From Streptomyces sp. ASQP_92 (lineage in GTDB: Bacteria; Actinomycetota; Actinomycetes; Streptomycetales; Streptomycetaceae): 64,000 bases of DNA. Below are positions 49,590-58,038 of this stretch, one piece after another. The notes beneath the pieces were generated by a model. That model did no database searches and was not told the origin of the DNA. It saw nothing but the letters and a program-made list of their open reading frames with translations. The position numbers were made by a program, and so were the translations under genes. The stretch is from assembly GCF_025399895.1 (NCBI RefSeq), contig NZ_JAODUA010000010.1, forward strand, positions 209,514 through 273,513, read 5' to 3'. Numbering within the stretch: the stretch's first letter is position 1; each line of letters opens with the position of its first letter.

Positions 49590-50903
49590 ATGGGACGAGA
49601 GCACTGGAAGAAGATCTGGGTCGGCTCGGCCGGCAACATGGTCGAGTGGTTCGACTGGTTCGTGTACGCCACGTTCGCCGTGTACTTCGCGGACGCGTTC
49701 TTCCCGAAGGGCAACGAGACCGCCAACCTCATGAACACCATGGGGATCTTCGCGGTCGGCTTCTTCATGCGCCCGGTCGGCGGCTGGCTGCTCGGCCGGA
49801 TCGGCGACCGCAAGGGCCGCAAGGCCGCGCTCACCATGACCGTCACCCTGATGTCCGCCTCCGCGATCCTGATCGCGATCGCACCGACGTACGCCGTCGC
49901 CGGATACGGGGGAGTGGCCGTCCTCCTGGTCGCCCGGCTCCTCCAGGGGCTCTCGGTCGGCGGCGAGTACGCGGCCAGCGCCACCTACCTCACCGAGGCG
50001 TCCGACCCGGGCAAGCGCGGCTTCGCCTCCAGCTTCCAGTACGTGTCGATGACCGCGGGCCAGCTCGTCGGGCTCGGCCTCCAGATCGTCATGCAGCGCA
50101 ACCTCTCCGACGCGGCCCTGCACAGCTGGGGCTGGCGCATCCCGTTCATCGTCGGCGCGCTGGGCGCGGGCGTCGTCTTCTATCTGCGCCGCTCCATGCT
50201 GGAGACCGAGGTGTACGCGGAGTCGGGCGCGGCCCACGACGAGGACCGGGGCACCCTCAAGGCGCTGTGGGCGCACCGGCGCGAGGCGTTCCTGGTCATG
50301 GCGCTCACCATGGGCGGCACCGTCGCCTACTACACGTACACGACGTATCTGACGAAGTTCCTGTCCAAGAGCGCGGGCATGGAGAAGTCCACCGCCTCGC
50401 TCGTCAGCTTCTGCGCCCTGTTCGTCTTCATGTGCCTCCAGCCGCTGGCGGGCGCGCTCTCCGACCGGATCGGGCGGCGGCCGCTTCTGATCACCTTCGC
50501 GATCGGATCCACCTTCCTGACCGTGCCGATCATGACCATGCTCAAGCACGCGGGCACCTTCTGGCCGGCCTTAGGCCTGGCCCTGCTCGCCCTGGTGGTG
50601 GTCACCGGCTACACCTCGATCAACGCCTGCGTGAAGGCCGAGCTCTTCCCCACCGGCATCCGCGCCCTGGGCGTCGCCCTGCCGTACGCCCTCGCCAACG
50701 CCCTCTTCGGCGGGACGGCCGAATACGTGGCGCTGTGGTTCAAGAAGGCGGGCATCGAGTCCGGCTTCTACTGGTACGTGGCCGGCTGCGCCGCCGTGTC
50801 CCTGGTGGTCTACCTGACCATGCGGGAGACGCGCGACATCGATCTCAACCGGACCGAGAACGCACCCCGGCGAACCGAAGCGGAACCGGTTCCCTCGAAT
50901 TAG
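49590..50903 (+). CDS. MHS-family MFS metabolite:proton symporter, contains a TTA codon
   Basis: A 437-residue 12-helix transporter. It starts with the MHS signature WVGSAGNMVEWFDWFVYATF. Also present are FMRPVGGWLLGRIGDRKGRK, ARLLQGLSVGGEYAASATYL and LQPLAGALSDRIGRRPLLIT. Relatives carry alpha-ketoglutarate, proline/betaine, shikimate or citrate; alpha-ketoglutarate-type is most similar by motif. Codon 328 (bases 50571-50573) is TTA, the only in-frame TTA I found in this window, so translation should depend on the bldA tRNA. It follows a TetR gene. Confidence 0.9.
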   Translation: MGREHWKKIWVGSAGNMVEWFDWFVYATFAVYFADAFFPKGNETANLMNTMGIFAVGFFMRPVGGWLLGRIGDRKGRKAALTMTVTLMSASAILIAIAPTYAVAGYGGVAVLLVARLLQGLSVGGEYAASATYLTEASDPGKRGFASSFQYVSMTAGQLVGLGLQIVMQRNLSDAALHSWGWRIPFIVGALGAGVVFYLRRSMLETEVYAESGAAHDEDRGTLKALWAHRREAFLVMALTMGGTVAYYTYTTYLTKFLSKSAGMEKSTASLVSFCALFVFMCLQPLAGALSDRIGRRPLLITFAIGSTFLTVPIMTMLKHAGTFWPALGLALLALVVVTGYTSINACVKAELFPTGIRALGVALPYALANALFGGTAEYVALWFKKAGIESGFYWYVAGCAAVSLVVYLTMRETRDIDLNRTENAPRRTEAEPVPSN

Positions 50904-50989
50904 CGCAGGTCGGGAGCCGCCCGGATGGTGAGACCCCCCATCCGGGTCCCGGACTCGTATGGCAGACTGCGAGCGTGCTCGCTTCCCAC

Positions 50990-51031
50990 ATGATTATGGA
51001 CAGCAGCGCGCCGGTCCGCAGTGATCGCTGA
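50990..51031 (+). CDS. candidate cimA leader peptide
   Basis: A 13-codon frame, MIMDSSAPVRSDR, ends 50 bases before the leader terminator. It has one Ile and one Val but no visible ribosome binding site, so support is weak. It has the same codon count as the ilvB leader peptide. Upstream, CAGACT (near 50963) could be a -10. Confidence 0.35.
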   Translation: MIMDSSAPVRSDR

Positions 51032-51080
51032 ACCGTGGCACCACCCGCGGCAGCGGCCATCGTGCCCCAGACCCGCGCGC

Positions 51081-51109
51081 AGACCTCTCGCACCCGCGAG
51101 GGGTCTTTT
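51081..51109 (+). terminator. leader terminator upstream of cimA
   Basis: AGACCTCTCG (51081-51090) pairs with CGAGGGGTCT (51097-51106) with one G-T pair, followed by a T-rich tract (TTTTCGTTT). It lies 100 bases before cimA and 178 after the transporter stop. This can be either the transporter's terminator or a cimA attenuator; the resemblance to the ilvB leader favours the latter. Confidence 0.65.
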
Positions 51110-51208
51110 CGTTTACCGGCCCCACCACGGCCGGGGCGAGGAGCGCGGCGACGGGGGCAAGTGGAGCCCTCAGTTCGGAGCCACTCACCCGACAGGAGTC
51201 AGATCAGC

Positions 51209-52852
51209 ATGACGAGCAACGAGGCGAACGAACCCGCCGAGGAGAGTCTCCTCGACGGCCTTCGGGTCGACGACAGCTTCCACGTCTTCGACACGACGCT
51301 GCGCGACGGAGCGCAGCGCGAGGGCATCAACCTCACCGTCGCGGACAAGCTGACGATCGCCCGGCACCTGGACGAGTTCGGGGTGGGCTTCATCGAAGGC
51401 GGCTGGCCCGGCGCCAACCCCCGCGACACCGAGTTCTTCGCCCGTGCGCGGCAGGAGATCAGCTTCCACCACGCGCAGCTCGTCGCGTTCGGCGCGACCC
51501 GCCGCGCGGGCGGCAAGGCCGCCGAGGACCCGCAGGTGCGCGCCCTGGTCGAGTCCGGCGCGCCGGTGATCACGCTGGTCGCCAAGTCGCACGACCGCCA
51601 TGTCGAGCTGGCCCTGCGCACCACCCTGGACGAGAACCTGGAGATGATCCGCGACACCGTGTCGTACCTGCGCGAGCAGGGCCGGCGGGTCTTCCTCGAC
51701 TGCGAGCACTTCTTCGACGGCTACAAGGCGAACCCCGAGTACGCCAAGGCCGTCGTGCGGGCCGCCAGTGACGCCGGCGCGGACGTCGTCATCCTGTGCG
51801 ACACCAACGGCGGCATGCTCCCCGCCCAGGTCCAGGCCGTCGTCGCCACCGTGCTCGCCGACACCGGCGCCCGGCTCGGCATCCACGCCCAGGACGACAC
51901 CGGCTGCGCGGTCGCCAACACGCTGGCCGCCGTCGACGCGGGCGCCACCCACGTCCAGTGCACGGCCAACGGATACGGCGAGCGGGTCGGCAACGCCAAC
52001 CTGTTCCCGGTCGTCGCCGCCCTGGAACTCAAGTACGGCAAGAGGGTGCTGCCCAAGGGCGCGCTCGCCGAGATGACCCGTATCTCGCACGCCATCGCCG
52101 AGGTGGTCAACCTCGCGCCCTCCACGCACCAGCCGTACGTCGGTGTCTCCGCCTTCGCCCACAAGGCCGGGCTGCACGCCTCCGCGATCAAGGTCGACCC
52201 GGATCTGTACCAGCACATCGACCCGGGGCTCGTCGGCAACCACATCAGGATGCTGGTCTCCGACATGGCGGGCCGCGCCTCCATCGAGCTCAAGGGCCAG
52301 GAACTCGGCATCGACCTCGGCGACGACCGCGAGGTCGTGGCCCGTGTCGTGGAACGGGTCAAGGCGCGCGAACTCCAGGGGTACACCTACGAGGCCGCCG
52401 ACGCCTCCTTCGAGCTGCTGCTGCGCGACGAGGTCGAGGGCGGCCCGCGCGACTACTTCCGCATCGAGTCCTACCGGGCGATCATCGAAACCCTCAAGGA
52501 CGGCACCCACGCCAACGGCGCCACCGTGAAGTTCTGGGTCGGCGAGGAGCGCATCATCGTCTCCGCCGAGGGCAACGGTCCGGTCAACGCCCTCGACTCG
52601 GCACTCCTCGAAGGCCTGGAGCGGTTCTACCCGCAGGTCGCCAAGTTCGAGCTGGTCGACTACAAGGTCCGCACCCTGGAGGGCAAGCACGGCACCGCCT
52701 CCACCACCCGCGTGCTGATCACCACCACGGACGGCACGGGCGAGTGGACGACGGTCGGCGCCGCCCCCAACGTGATCGAGGCGTCCTGGGAGGCGCTCCA
52801 GGACGCGTACACCTACGGTCTGCTCCGCACCGGCACCCAGCCGCGGCGCTAG
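51209..52852 (+). CDS. cimA: (R)-citramalate synthase
   Basis: A 547-residue enzyme of the HMGL/isopropylmalate synthase family, condensing pyruvate and acetyl-CoA to citramalate, the threonine-independent route to isoleucine. ATG 51209 has AGGAG ten bases upstream. Barrel motifs are FHVFDTTLRDGAQREGINLT, GFIEGGWPGANPRDTEFFAR and VILCDTNGGMLPAQVQAVVA, with metal-binding His residues in LGIHAQDDTGCAVANTLAA. The C-terminal LeuA_dimer domain (about 410-545) provides allosteric isoleucine control. The length and EGGWPGANP segment separate it from LeuA. Confidence 0.95.
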   Translation: MTSNEANEPAEESLLDGLRVDDSFHVFDTTLRDGAQREGINLTVADKLTIARHLDEFGVGFIEGGWPGANPRDTEFFARARQEISFHHAQLVAFGATRRAGGKAAEDPQVRALVESGAPVITLVAKSHDRHVELALRTTLDENLEMIRDTVSYLREQGRRVFLDCEHFFDGYKANPEYAKAVVRAASDAGADVVILCDTNGGMLPAQVQAVVATVLADTGARLGIHAQDDTGCAVANTLAAVDAGATHVQCTANGYGERVGNANLFPVVAALELKYGKRVLPKGALAEMTRISHAIAEVVNLAPSTHQPYVGVSAFAHKAGLHASAIKVDPDLYQHIDPGLVGNHIRMLVSDMAGRASIELKGQELGIDLGDDREVVARVVERVKARELQGYTYEAADASFELLLRDEVEGGPRDYFRIESYRAIIETLKDGTHANGATVKFWVGEERIIVSAEGNGPVNALDSALLEGLERFYPQVAKFELVDYKVRTLEGKHGTASTTRVLITTTDGTGEWTTVGAAPNVIEASWEALQDAYTYGLLRTGTQPRR

Positions 52853-53031
52853 CCGCGCGACGCCGTGGGGCGGGCCTCCACCCCGCGGCGTTCCGCCCCG
52901 CGTCCCGGGCCGGGGGCGGGGCGGGCCGCCTGACCACCCCCGGCCGCCGCACCCCCGACCCGGCCCACCGCACCCCCGGCCGCCGTACCCCGTATGTCCG
53001 TTTCCGAGTGGCCTCGGGTAGCGTCGGCATC

Positions 53032-54375
53032 ATGAGGCTCAGGGTTTTCTCCGCACTCTCCGCCGTAGCGCTCGCCGCGCTGGCCACGGCGGGCCCCGCC
53101 ATGGCGGCAACCGGCGCGTCCGACGTGGCCGACCACCTCAAGAAGAGTCCGGTGTACGTGGACCCCGGAGCCGCGAACCAGCTCAGCGCGGCCCAGGCCG
53201 ACGCCCTGGCCAAGAAGATCAAGGACGCGGACAAGCCGCTGTTCGTGGCCGTGCTGCCGAACAGCGCCGCGTTCCCCAAGGCCTCGATCCTCGGGTACCT
53301 GCGGACCGACACCGGCGTCACCGGCCTCTACGCGATCCGGCTCGGCGACGCCTTCACCTCCGGCGCCGACAGCAAGGTCATGCCGAAGCAGGCCGTGCAG
53401 AACCTGAACAGCGCCGTCCGCGCGCCCGGCACCGGCGAGGACGCCGCCACCCAGTTGAACGCGTTCGTCGACAAGGCGCTCCCGCAGATGAAGGGCCACG
53501 CGCCCGCTTCCTGGGGCGGCGGCTCGGGCTCCGACGACGGGGTGAACACCGGCGCACTCGTCGGCGTGGGCGCGGTGGTCGTCGCGGGCGGCGCCGGCGC
53601 GTACGCCCTGGTCCGCCGCAACCGCAAGAAGAAGGCCGAGGAGGAGCGGGCCGCGCTCCAGCGCCTCCAGGTCGTCGTGGACGAGGACATCACCGCGTTC
53701 GGCGAGGAGCTCGACCGGCTCGACTTCCACCCCGCCGAGGCCGGCGCCGACGACGCGATGCGCGCCGACTACGAGCGCGCCCTCGACGCGTACGAGACCG
53801 CCAAGTCCCTGATGGCGAAGGCCGAGCGCCCCGCCGATGTGACGGGCGTGACCCAGGCCCTGGAGGACGGCCGGTTCTCGCTCGCCACCCTCGCCGCCCG
53901 CCGCGAGCACCGCCCGCTGCCCGAACGGCGCGCCCCCTGCTTCTTCGACCCGCGCCACGGCCCCTCCGTCGAGGACGCCACCTGGACCCCGGCCGGCGGC
54001 GCCCCGCGCCAGGTCCCGGTCTGCCAGGCGGACGCGACCCGGCTGCGCGACGGCCAGGACCCGATGGTCCGCGAGGTCGACACCGACCAGGGCCGCCGCC
54101 CCTACTACGACGCGGGCCCGGCCTACGGACCCTGGGCGGGCGGCTACTTCGGCGGCGGCATGCTGCCCGGCCTCCTGATGGGCACGATGCTCGGCTCCAT
54201 GCTGTCGACACCCGCCTACGCGTCCGACTACGGCGGCGGCTCCTACGACGCGGGCTCCGGCTTCGACGGCGGCGACGTGTCGGGCTCCAACTTCGACCCG
54301 TCCGACTTCGGCGGCGGCTGGGGCGACGGTGGCGGGGGCGGCGACGGCGGAGGCTTCGGCGGCGGGGACTGGTAG
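53032..54375 (+). CDS. secreted/membrane TPM-domain protein with Gly-rich tail
   Basis: A 447-residue protein; ATG 53032 lies seven bases after TAGCGT (leaderless pattern). A Sec signal peptide (residues 1-27, LAALATAGPAMA) precedes an extracytoplasmic region resembling the TPM/YgcG fold (QADALAKKIKDADKPLFVAV ... YAIRLGDAFTSG). One membrane helix follows (about 183-203, GALVGVGAVVVAGGAGAYAL), then a cytoplasmic helical part with CFFDPRHGPSVEDATW, then a glycine/aspartate-rich end (residues 370-447). Function unknown; relatives are linked to envelope stress. The next gene may be related. Confidence 0.78.
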   Translation: MRLRVFSALSAVALAALATAGPAMAATGASDVADHLKKSPVYVDPGAANQLSAAQADALAKKIKDADKPLFVAVLPNSAAFPKASILGYLRTDTGVTGLYAIRLGDAFTSGADSKVMPKQAVQNLNSAVRAPGTGEDAATQLNAFVDKALPQMKGHAPASWGGGSGSDDGVNTGALVGVGAVVVAGGAGAYALVRRNRKKKAEEERAALQRLQVVVDEDITAFGEELDRLDFHPAEAGADDAMRADYERALDAYETAKSLMAKAERPADVTGVTQALEDGRFSLATLAARREHRPLPERRAPCFFDPRHGPSVEDATWTPAGGAPRQVPVCQADATRLRDGQDPMVREVDTDQGRRPYYDAGPAYGPWAGGYFGGGMLPGLLMGTMLGSMLSTPAYASDYGGGSYDAGSGFDGGDVSGSNFDPSDFGGGWGDGGGGGDGGGFGGGDW

Positions 54376-54422
54376 GGGGACCAGTAGCGGGACCAGTAGC
54401 CCCCTGACCTGCCAAGCCGTTG

Positions 54423-54452
54423 TTGACCCACCCCGCCGCAGCGGGCGATAGT
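54423..54452 (+). promoter_or_regulatory. promoter of the 305-residue membrane protein gene
   Basis: TTGACC (54423-54428) and GATAGT (54447-54452) with an 18-bp spacer resemble a HrdB-type promoter. Transcription from about 54459 would leave GGGGAG (54475-54480) as ribosome binding site for TTG 54484, arguing against the GTG at 54451 inside the -10. Confidence 0.6.
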
Positions 54453-54483
54453 GGCGAGCCGCACAACCAGGGTTGGGGAGACA

Positions 54484-55401
54484 TTGCAAGCCGGGCACAA
54501 AGACGTCATGGCGGCCTGCGCCGACGCGGAGGCACTGCTGCGGGCGGGCCGCACCAGCGCGGCCCGCAAGGCAGCACGCGCCGCGCTCTACACGGACGGG
54601 CCCGACCCCTGCCTGTACGCCCTGCTCGGGCGCGCGCACGCCGCCGAGGGCGACGCCGACCACGCCGACCGGGCCGAGGCGGTCTTCCGCGAAGGCCTGG
54701 CCGCCTTCCCCGACGACCTCGGCCTCCTCACCGCGTACACCGCCCTGTGCCACACCGCCCCCGACCCCGCCCGCACGAGCCGCGCCGCGGAACTCGCGGC
54801 GCGGCTGGGGGAGTTGGGGGCGGGGGCGCTCGCCGGTCCGGCCCGGGGCTCGGCGTCTCCGGAGGCGGGGCGGCGGCCCTCCGCGAGCCGGGTGCAGCGG
54901 CACGACGCGCGACTGGTGCTGACGGTCATCGGGCATCCGGCCGGCGCCGCTCAGCGCGCATGGGACCGGGCCCGCGCGACGCCCGACGACGACCGCACCG
55001 CGGTACTCGCCGAAACCCTCACCGCGCTGGCCCGCCGTGGCCGGGCGCCCTTGAGGCTCCTGGTCAGGGCCCCGCTCACGGGCGTCCTCGGGTGCTGGGC
55101 CTGGTTCGTGGCGACGCTGCTGGTGGTGGCCGCGCTGCACCTGCCGGTATGGACGGGCCTGGCCGCGCTGCTCGGCCCGGCGCTGTTCCCGCTCCTGTAC
55201 GGGGTGCTGCGGGCCGCTCGCCGCAGGGCCGCGCGGCGCGATCCGGCTGCGCCCGCGGTCGGGGCGGCGGGGGTTGACGCGTTTCCGGCGCTGCCGGCGG
55301 TTCCGCGGTACACCGCCCGGGAGAGGGTGACGGCGGGGTTGGTGGTGCTGGCGGTGGCCCTGACGCTCGGGGTGGTCGCGGCCCGCTTCCCCGGCCGCTA
55401 G
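54484..55401 (+). CDS. tetratricopeptide-like membrane protein of unknown function
   Basis: A 305-residue protein starting at TTG 54484. The N-terminal half is Ala/Arg-rich helix pairs of TPR type (ACADAEALLRAGRTSAARKA, YALLGRAHAAEGDADHADRA, LGLLTAYTALCHTAPDPA). Three hydrophobic segments lie at about 205-225 (LTGVLGCWAWFVATLLVVAA), 230-250 and 280-300 (ERVTAGLVVLAVALTLGVVA). It follows the TPM protein after 108 bases with its own promoter. I do not recognise a family. Confidence 0.7.
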   Translation: MQAGHKDVMAACADAEALLRAGRTSAARKAARAALYTDGPDPCLYALLGRAHAAEGDADHADRAEAVFREGLAAFPDDLGLLTAYTALCHTAPDPARTSRAAELAARLGELGAGALAGPARGSASPEAGRRPSASRVQRHDARLVLTVIGHPAGAAQRAWDRARATPDDDRTAVLAETLTALARRGRAPLRLLVRAPLTGVLGCWAWFVATLLVVAALHLPVWTGLAALLGPALFPLLYGVLRAARRRAARRDPAAPAVGAAGVDAFPALPAVPRYTARERVTAGLVVLAVALTLGVVAARFPGR

Positions 55402-55459
55402 CGGTCCGCCCGGCGCCGCGCGCCTAAGCCGTTGCGGTTCTGCGGGCCGTGGTCGCTTT

Positions 55460-55600
55460 TCGCGCAGTTCCCCGCGCCCCTGAACCCGCTCCCGCCTGCG
55501 GACCGTGCCCGCTTCTCGCGCAGTTCCCCGCGCCCCCAAAACCATCGGTCGCGTGCGGATCGTGGTCGCTTCTCGCGCAGTTCCCCGCGCCCCTTAGCGG
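55460..55600. repeat. dispersed repeat, three inverted copies
   Basis: TCGCGCAGTTCCCCGCGCCC starts at 55516 and 55573, with a first copy at 55460: periods of 56 and 57 bp, reverse orientation to the 59529 array. The linkers GCGTGCGGATCGTGGTCGCT and similar match the reverse of the other loci. They fill the left part of a 424-base gap between convergent genes. Confidence 0.85.
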
Positions 55601-55677
55601 TACTGGTGCTGGCCCGCATCGGGCATTTCAGCCCGTCCGGCGTTTGAGGACGAGCGCCGTTCAGGCGCGAACGGGGT

Positions 55678-55773
55678 CTGGGGCGGAGCCCCAGAGGTCC
55701 CGGAACCTTCCAACCCTGGGCCTACGGGCGGGTGGGTGGGCGAGGTGCCTCGGGGTCTGGGGCGGAGCCCCAG
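55678..55773. repeat. two GGGGCGGAGCCCC hairpin repeats
   Basis: CTGGGGCGGAGCCCCAG occurs at 55678-55694 and 55757-55773, each a near-perfect palindrome preceded by GGGGT. This hairpin family recurs at 37652, 40344 and 59430. Placed between convergent genes, it can act as bidirectional terminator. Confidence 0.7.
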
Positions 55774-55825
55774 GGGGCCCGGGGCCGGCCAACCCCGCCG
55801 CAAGGGGGGTCGGTGGGAAACGGCC

Positions 55826-56461
55826 TCAGGCCGCCGCCCGAATCGCCGAGATGTCGAACGTCAGCTTCACCCTGTCACTCACCATCACCCCACCCGTCTC
55901 CAACGCCGCGTTCCACGTCAGCCCCCACTCCGACCGCAGAATCTCGGCCCCGCCCTCGAACCCCACCCGCTGGTTGCCGTAGGGGTCCGTCGCCGTGCCG
56001 TTGAACTCCAGGTCGATGGCGAGCGGCCGCGTCACGCCCTTGATCGTCAGATCGCCGATCATCCGGTACTTGTCCCCGCCGAGCGCCCGCGCCTCGGTCG
56101 AGCGGAAGCTCATCAGGGGGAACTGCTCGGCGTCGAAGAAGTCGCCACTGCGCAGGTGCCCGTCCCGGTCGGCGATGCCGGTGTCGACACTGGCGATCTT
56201 GACGTCGATGGACGCGGCGGAGGCGGCCGGGTTCGCGCCGTCCAGGGTCAGCGTGCCCTCGTGCTCGGTGAACGAGCCGCGGACGTTGGTGACCATGGCG
56301 TGCCGCACGGTGAAGCCGATGCTGCTGTGCGCCGGGTCGATCGTGTACGTACCGCTCAGCTCGGCGAGCGCCGGGTCGACCGCGACGGGCGCGGAGACGG
56401 ACCCGGGGGAGTCCGCGGTGGCGGTGGCGGTGCTGCTGTTCTTGCGGCCGAAGAGACCCAT
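55826..56461 (-). CDS. YceI-family lipid-binding protein
   Basis: A 211-residue protein; ATG 56461 follows AAGGAG. After a Lys/Ser/Thr-rich N-terminus without signal peptide, the YceI lipocalin-like barrel starts at about 38: LSGTYTIDPAHSSIGFTVRH, SIDVKIASVDTGIADRDGHL, SGDFFDAEQFPLMSFRST, KYRMIGDLTIKGVTRPLAID, SEWGLTWNAALETGGVMVSD. Members bind isoprenoid quinones or other long lipids. The Streptomyces forms are cytoplasmic, as here. The AT-rich upstream region has repeated TTTCAAC elements. Confidence 0.88.
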   Translation of the reverse strand: MGLFGRKNSSTATATADSPGSVSAPVAVDPALAELSGTYTIDPAHSSIGFTVRHAMVTNVRGSFTEHEGTLTLDGANPAASAASIDVKIASVDTGIADRDGHLRSGDFFDAEQFPLMSFRSTEARALGGDKYRMIGDLTIKGVTRPLAIDLEFNGTATDPYGNQRVGFEGGAEILRSEWGLTWNAALETGGVMVSDRVKLTFDISAIRAAA

Positions 56462-56509
56462 GACTGCTCCTTGGGGACGCGCCGCGGCCTTGCGCCGAAG
56501 CGGTTTAAC

Positions 56510-56562
56510 TTTCAACGAGAGCCACGGTAGAACCATTCCGTTCAGGTTTCAACTACTTCAAC
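56510..56562. promoter_or_regulatory. TTTCAAC repeats upstream of the YceI gene
   Basis: TTTCAAC at 56510-56516 and 56547-56553 and CTTCAAC at 56556-56562 lie in a conspicuously AT-rich stretch 50-100 bp before the YceI start (minus strand: GTTGAAA, GTTGAAA, GTTGAAG). GGTTTAAC abuts the first. This looks like a MarR- or TetR-type operator cluster, possibly for redox or phenolic signals. Confidence 0.4.
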
Positions 56563-56594
56563 GCGGGCCCGGAAAGAAGGGCCGGCCGGTGCCC

Positions 56595-57926
56595 TCAGAT
56601 GCGGGGGAGCAGCGGGGCCGGCCCCAGGGTGGTCGTGCCGGGGGCGGCGCGATGGCCGAGCCCGGTGCGGTACGCGTCCATGGCCGCCTCGACGCGACCG
56701 GCCCGCCGCAGCAGGTCGCCGAGCAGTCGGCACAGATCCGCGAGGTCACCGCTCGCCCCACTGCGTTCGAGGAGCCCGAGCGCGGTGACGTAATGCTCCT
56801 CCGCCGCCTCGATCTCGCCCCGTTCCTCGCGGATCAGTCCGAGCAGCCGGTGCGCCCCGCCCGCGTGCACCGCGCCGTGCTGGTCGCCGAGTTCGGTGAG
56901 CGGGGCGAGCAGGGTCATCGCTTCCGCGTGCCGCCCGAGGCGTCGCAGTACGTCCGCGAGCTCGACCTCGACCTGGGCGGTGAACAGGACGGCCCGCTTG
57001 GCGGCGAGCATGTCCCGGGCGGTCCGCAACTCCCGCTCCGCGGCGTCGAGTTGGTCCTCCTGGGCATACACGTAACCGCGCATCCAGTGGCAGTGCGCCA
57101 GATCGGTGCGCAGTCGCAGCTGGCGGTAGATCGACTGGGCCTTGGCGAGCGAGGCGTCCGCGTCCGTCAGGCGCCCTTCGGCCAGGAAGGTGCGCGCGAC
57201 CTGCCGGTGCATCCCGGCGACCAGGGCCGGGTCCGAGACCTGCGGGGCCAGGGCGAGGGCCAGCTCGGCGGCGCGCGCGGCCCGCGCCTGCGCGCCCATG
57301 TCCAGATACGGGCCGATGATCGCCGCGTACAGGAGGACCAGCGCCTCGGGGTCGGCGAGCCCGCTGGTGCCGAGCTCGTCGATGGCCGACTCCAGGACGT
57401 AGCAGGCGTACCGCAGCTCGCCCGCCAGGATGTTGGCGACGGCCCGGCCCCGGATCGCCCGCGCCCGGCGGGGCAGCGGCTCGGCCGCGAGGAGCTGCTC
57501 GCTCGCCTCGAAGTGGCGTATGGCGTCGGTCAGTTCACCGGTTTCCAGCGCGCAGTCGCCGAGCCCGAGCAGTGCCTCGGCGCGTTCCTCGTCGAGGTGG
57601 TGCAGCTCCGCCTCGGTGAGCAGCCGGCGGTAGCGTACGGCAGCCTCGTCGGCCTCGCCGGTGGCGAGTGCGCGCTGGGCGTCGGTGAGCCCGAGCCGCA
57701 ACTCGGTGACCAGCCGGGCCGGGCGCCCCGTGGCCAGCTCCTCGGCCGTGGTGCCGAGCCGCTCCGCGAGATGGCGCAGGGCCGCTTCCGAGGGGCGCAC
57801 CTTGCCGGACTCCAGGGTGGAGACATAGGCGGGCGTATAGGCGGGCTCCGCCAACTGACGTTGCGTCAGGCCCAGTTGGGCGCGCAGCCGCTGAACTCGG
57901 CGGCCGATCACGGCAGGTTCATCCAT
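56595..57926 (-). CDS. XRE-family regulator with TPR domain
   Basis: A 443-residue protein; ATG 57926 follows AAGGGGA. The Cro/CI helix-turn-helix is VQRLRAQLGLTQRQLAEPAY then TPAYVSTLESGKVRPSEAAL (residues 10-50). Seven or more TPR-like helical hairpins follow (for example LLTEAELHHLDEERAEALLG, LELAPQ-type repeats, RTFLAEGRLTDADASLAKAQ, HYVTALGLLERSGASGDLAD). It is divergent from the M64 peptidase gene and shares a control region containing TTAAGCAG/CTGCTTAA. It may sense a peptide, as TPR-HTH regulators often do. Confidence 0.85.
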   Translation of the reverse strand: MDEPAVIGRRVQRLRAQLGLTQRQLAEPAYTPAYVSTLESGKVRPSEAALRHLAERLGTTAEELATGRPARLVTELRLGLTDAQRALATGEADEAAVRYRRLLTEAELHHLDEERAEALLGLGDCALETGELTDAIRHFEASEQLLAAEPLPRRARAIRGRAVANILAGELRYACYVLESAIDELGTSGLADPEALVLLYAAIIGPYLDMGAQARAARAAELALALAPQVSDPALVAGMHRQVARTFLAEGRLTDADASLAKAQSIYRQLRLRTDLAHCHWMRGYVYAQEDQLDAAERELRTARDMLAAKRAVLFTAQVEVELADVLRRLGRHAEAMTLLAPLTELGDQHGAVHAGGAHRLLGLIREERGEIEAAEEHYVTALGLLERSGASGDLADLCRLLGDLLRRAGRVEAAMDAYRTGLGHRAAPGTTTLGPAPLLPRI

Positions 57927-57976
57927 GGCGTCCCCTTGGCCCCAGGGCATTGCGCACACCCCGTGCGCCCCCTAAT

Positions 57977-58014
57977 TTAAGCAGGCCGTTCAACGCATTT
58001 ACCCGACTGCTTAA
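57977..58014. promoter_or_regulatory. inverted repeat between XRE-TPR regulator and M64 peptidase
   Basis: TTAAGCAG (57977-57984) and CTGCTTAA (58007-58014) are perfect inverted arms 22 bp apart in an AT-rich spacer. Centre-to-centre distance is 30 bp, about three turns. It lies in the 112-bp divergent promoter, a likely operator of the XRE-TPR protein. Confidence 0.5.
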
Positions 58015-58038
58015 CTTCCGTTACGGGGAGAGGACTTC

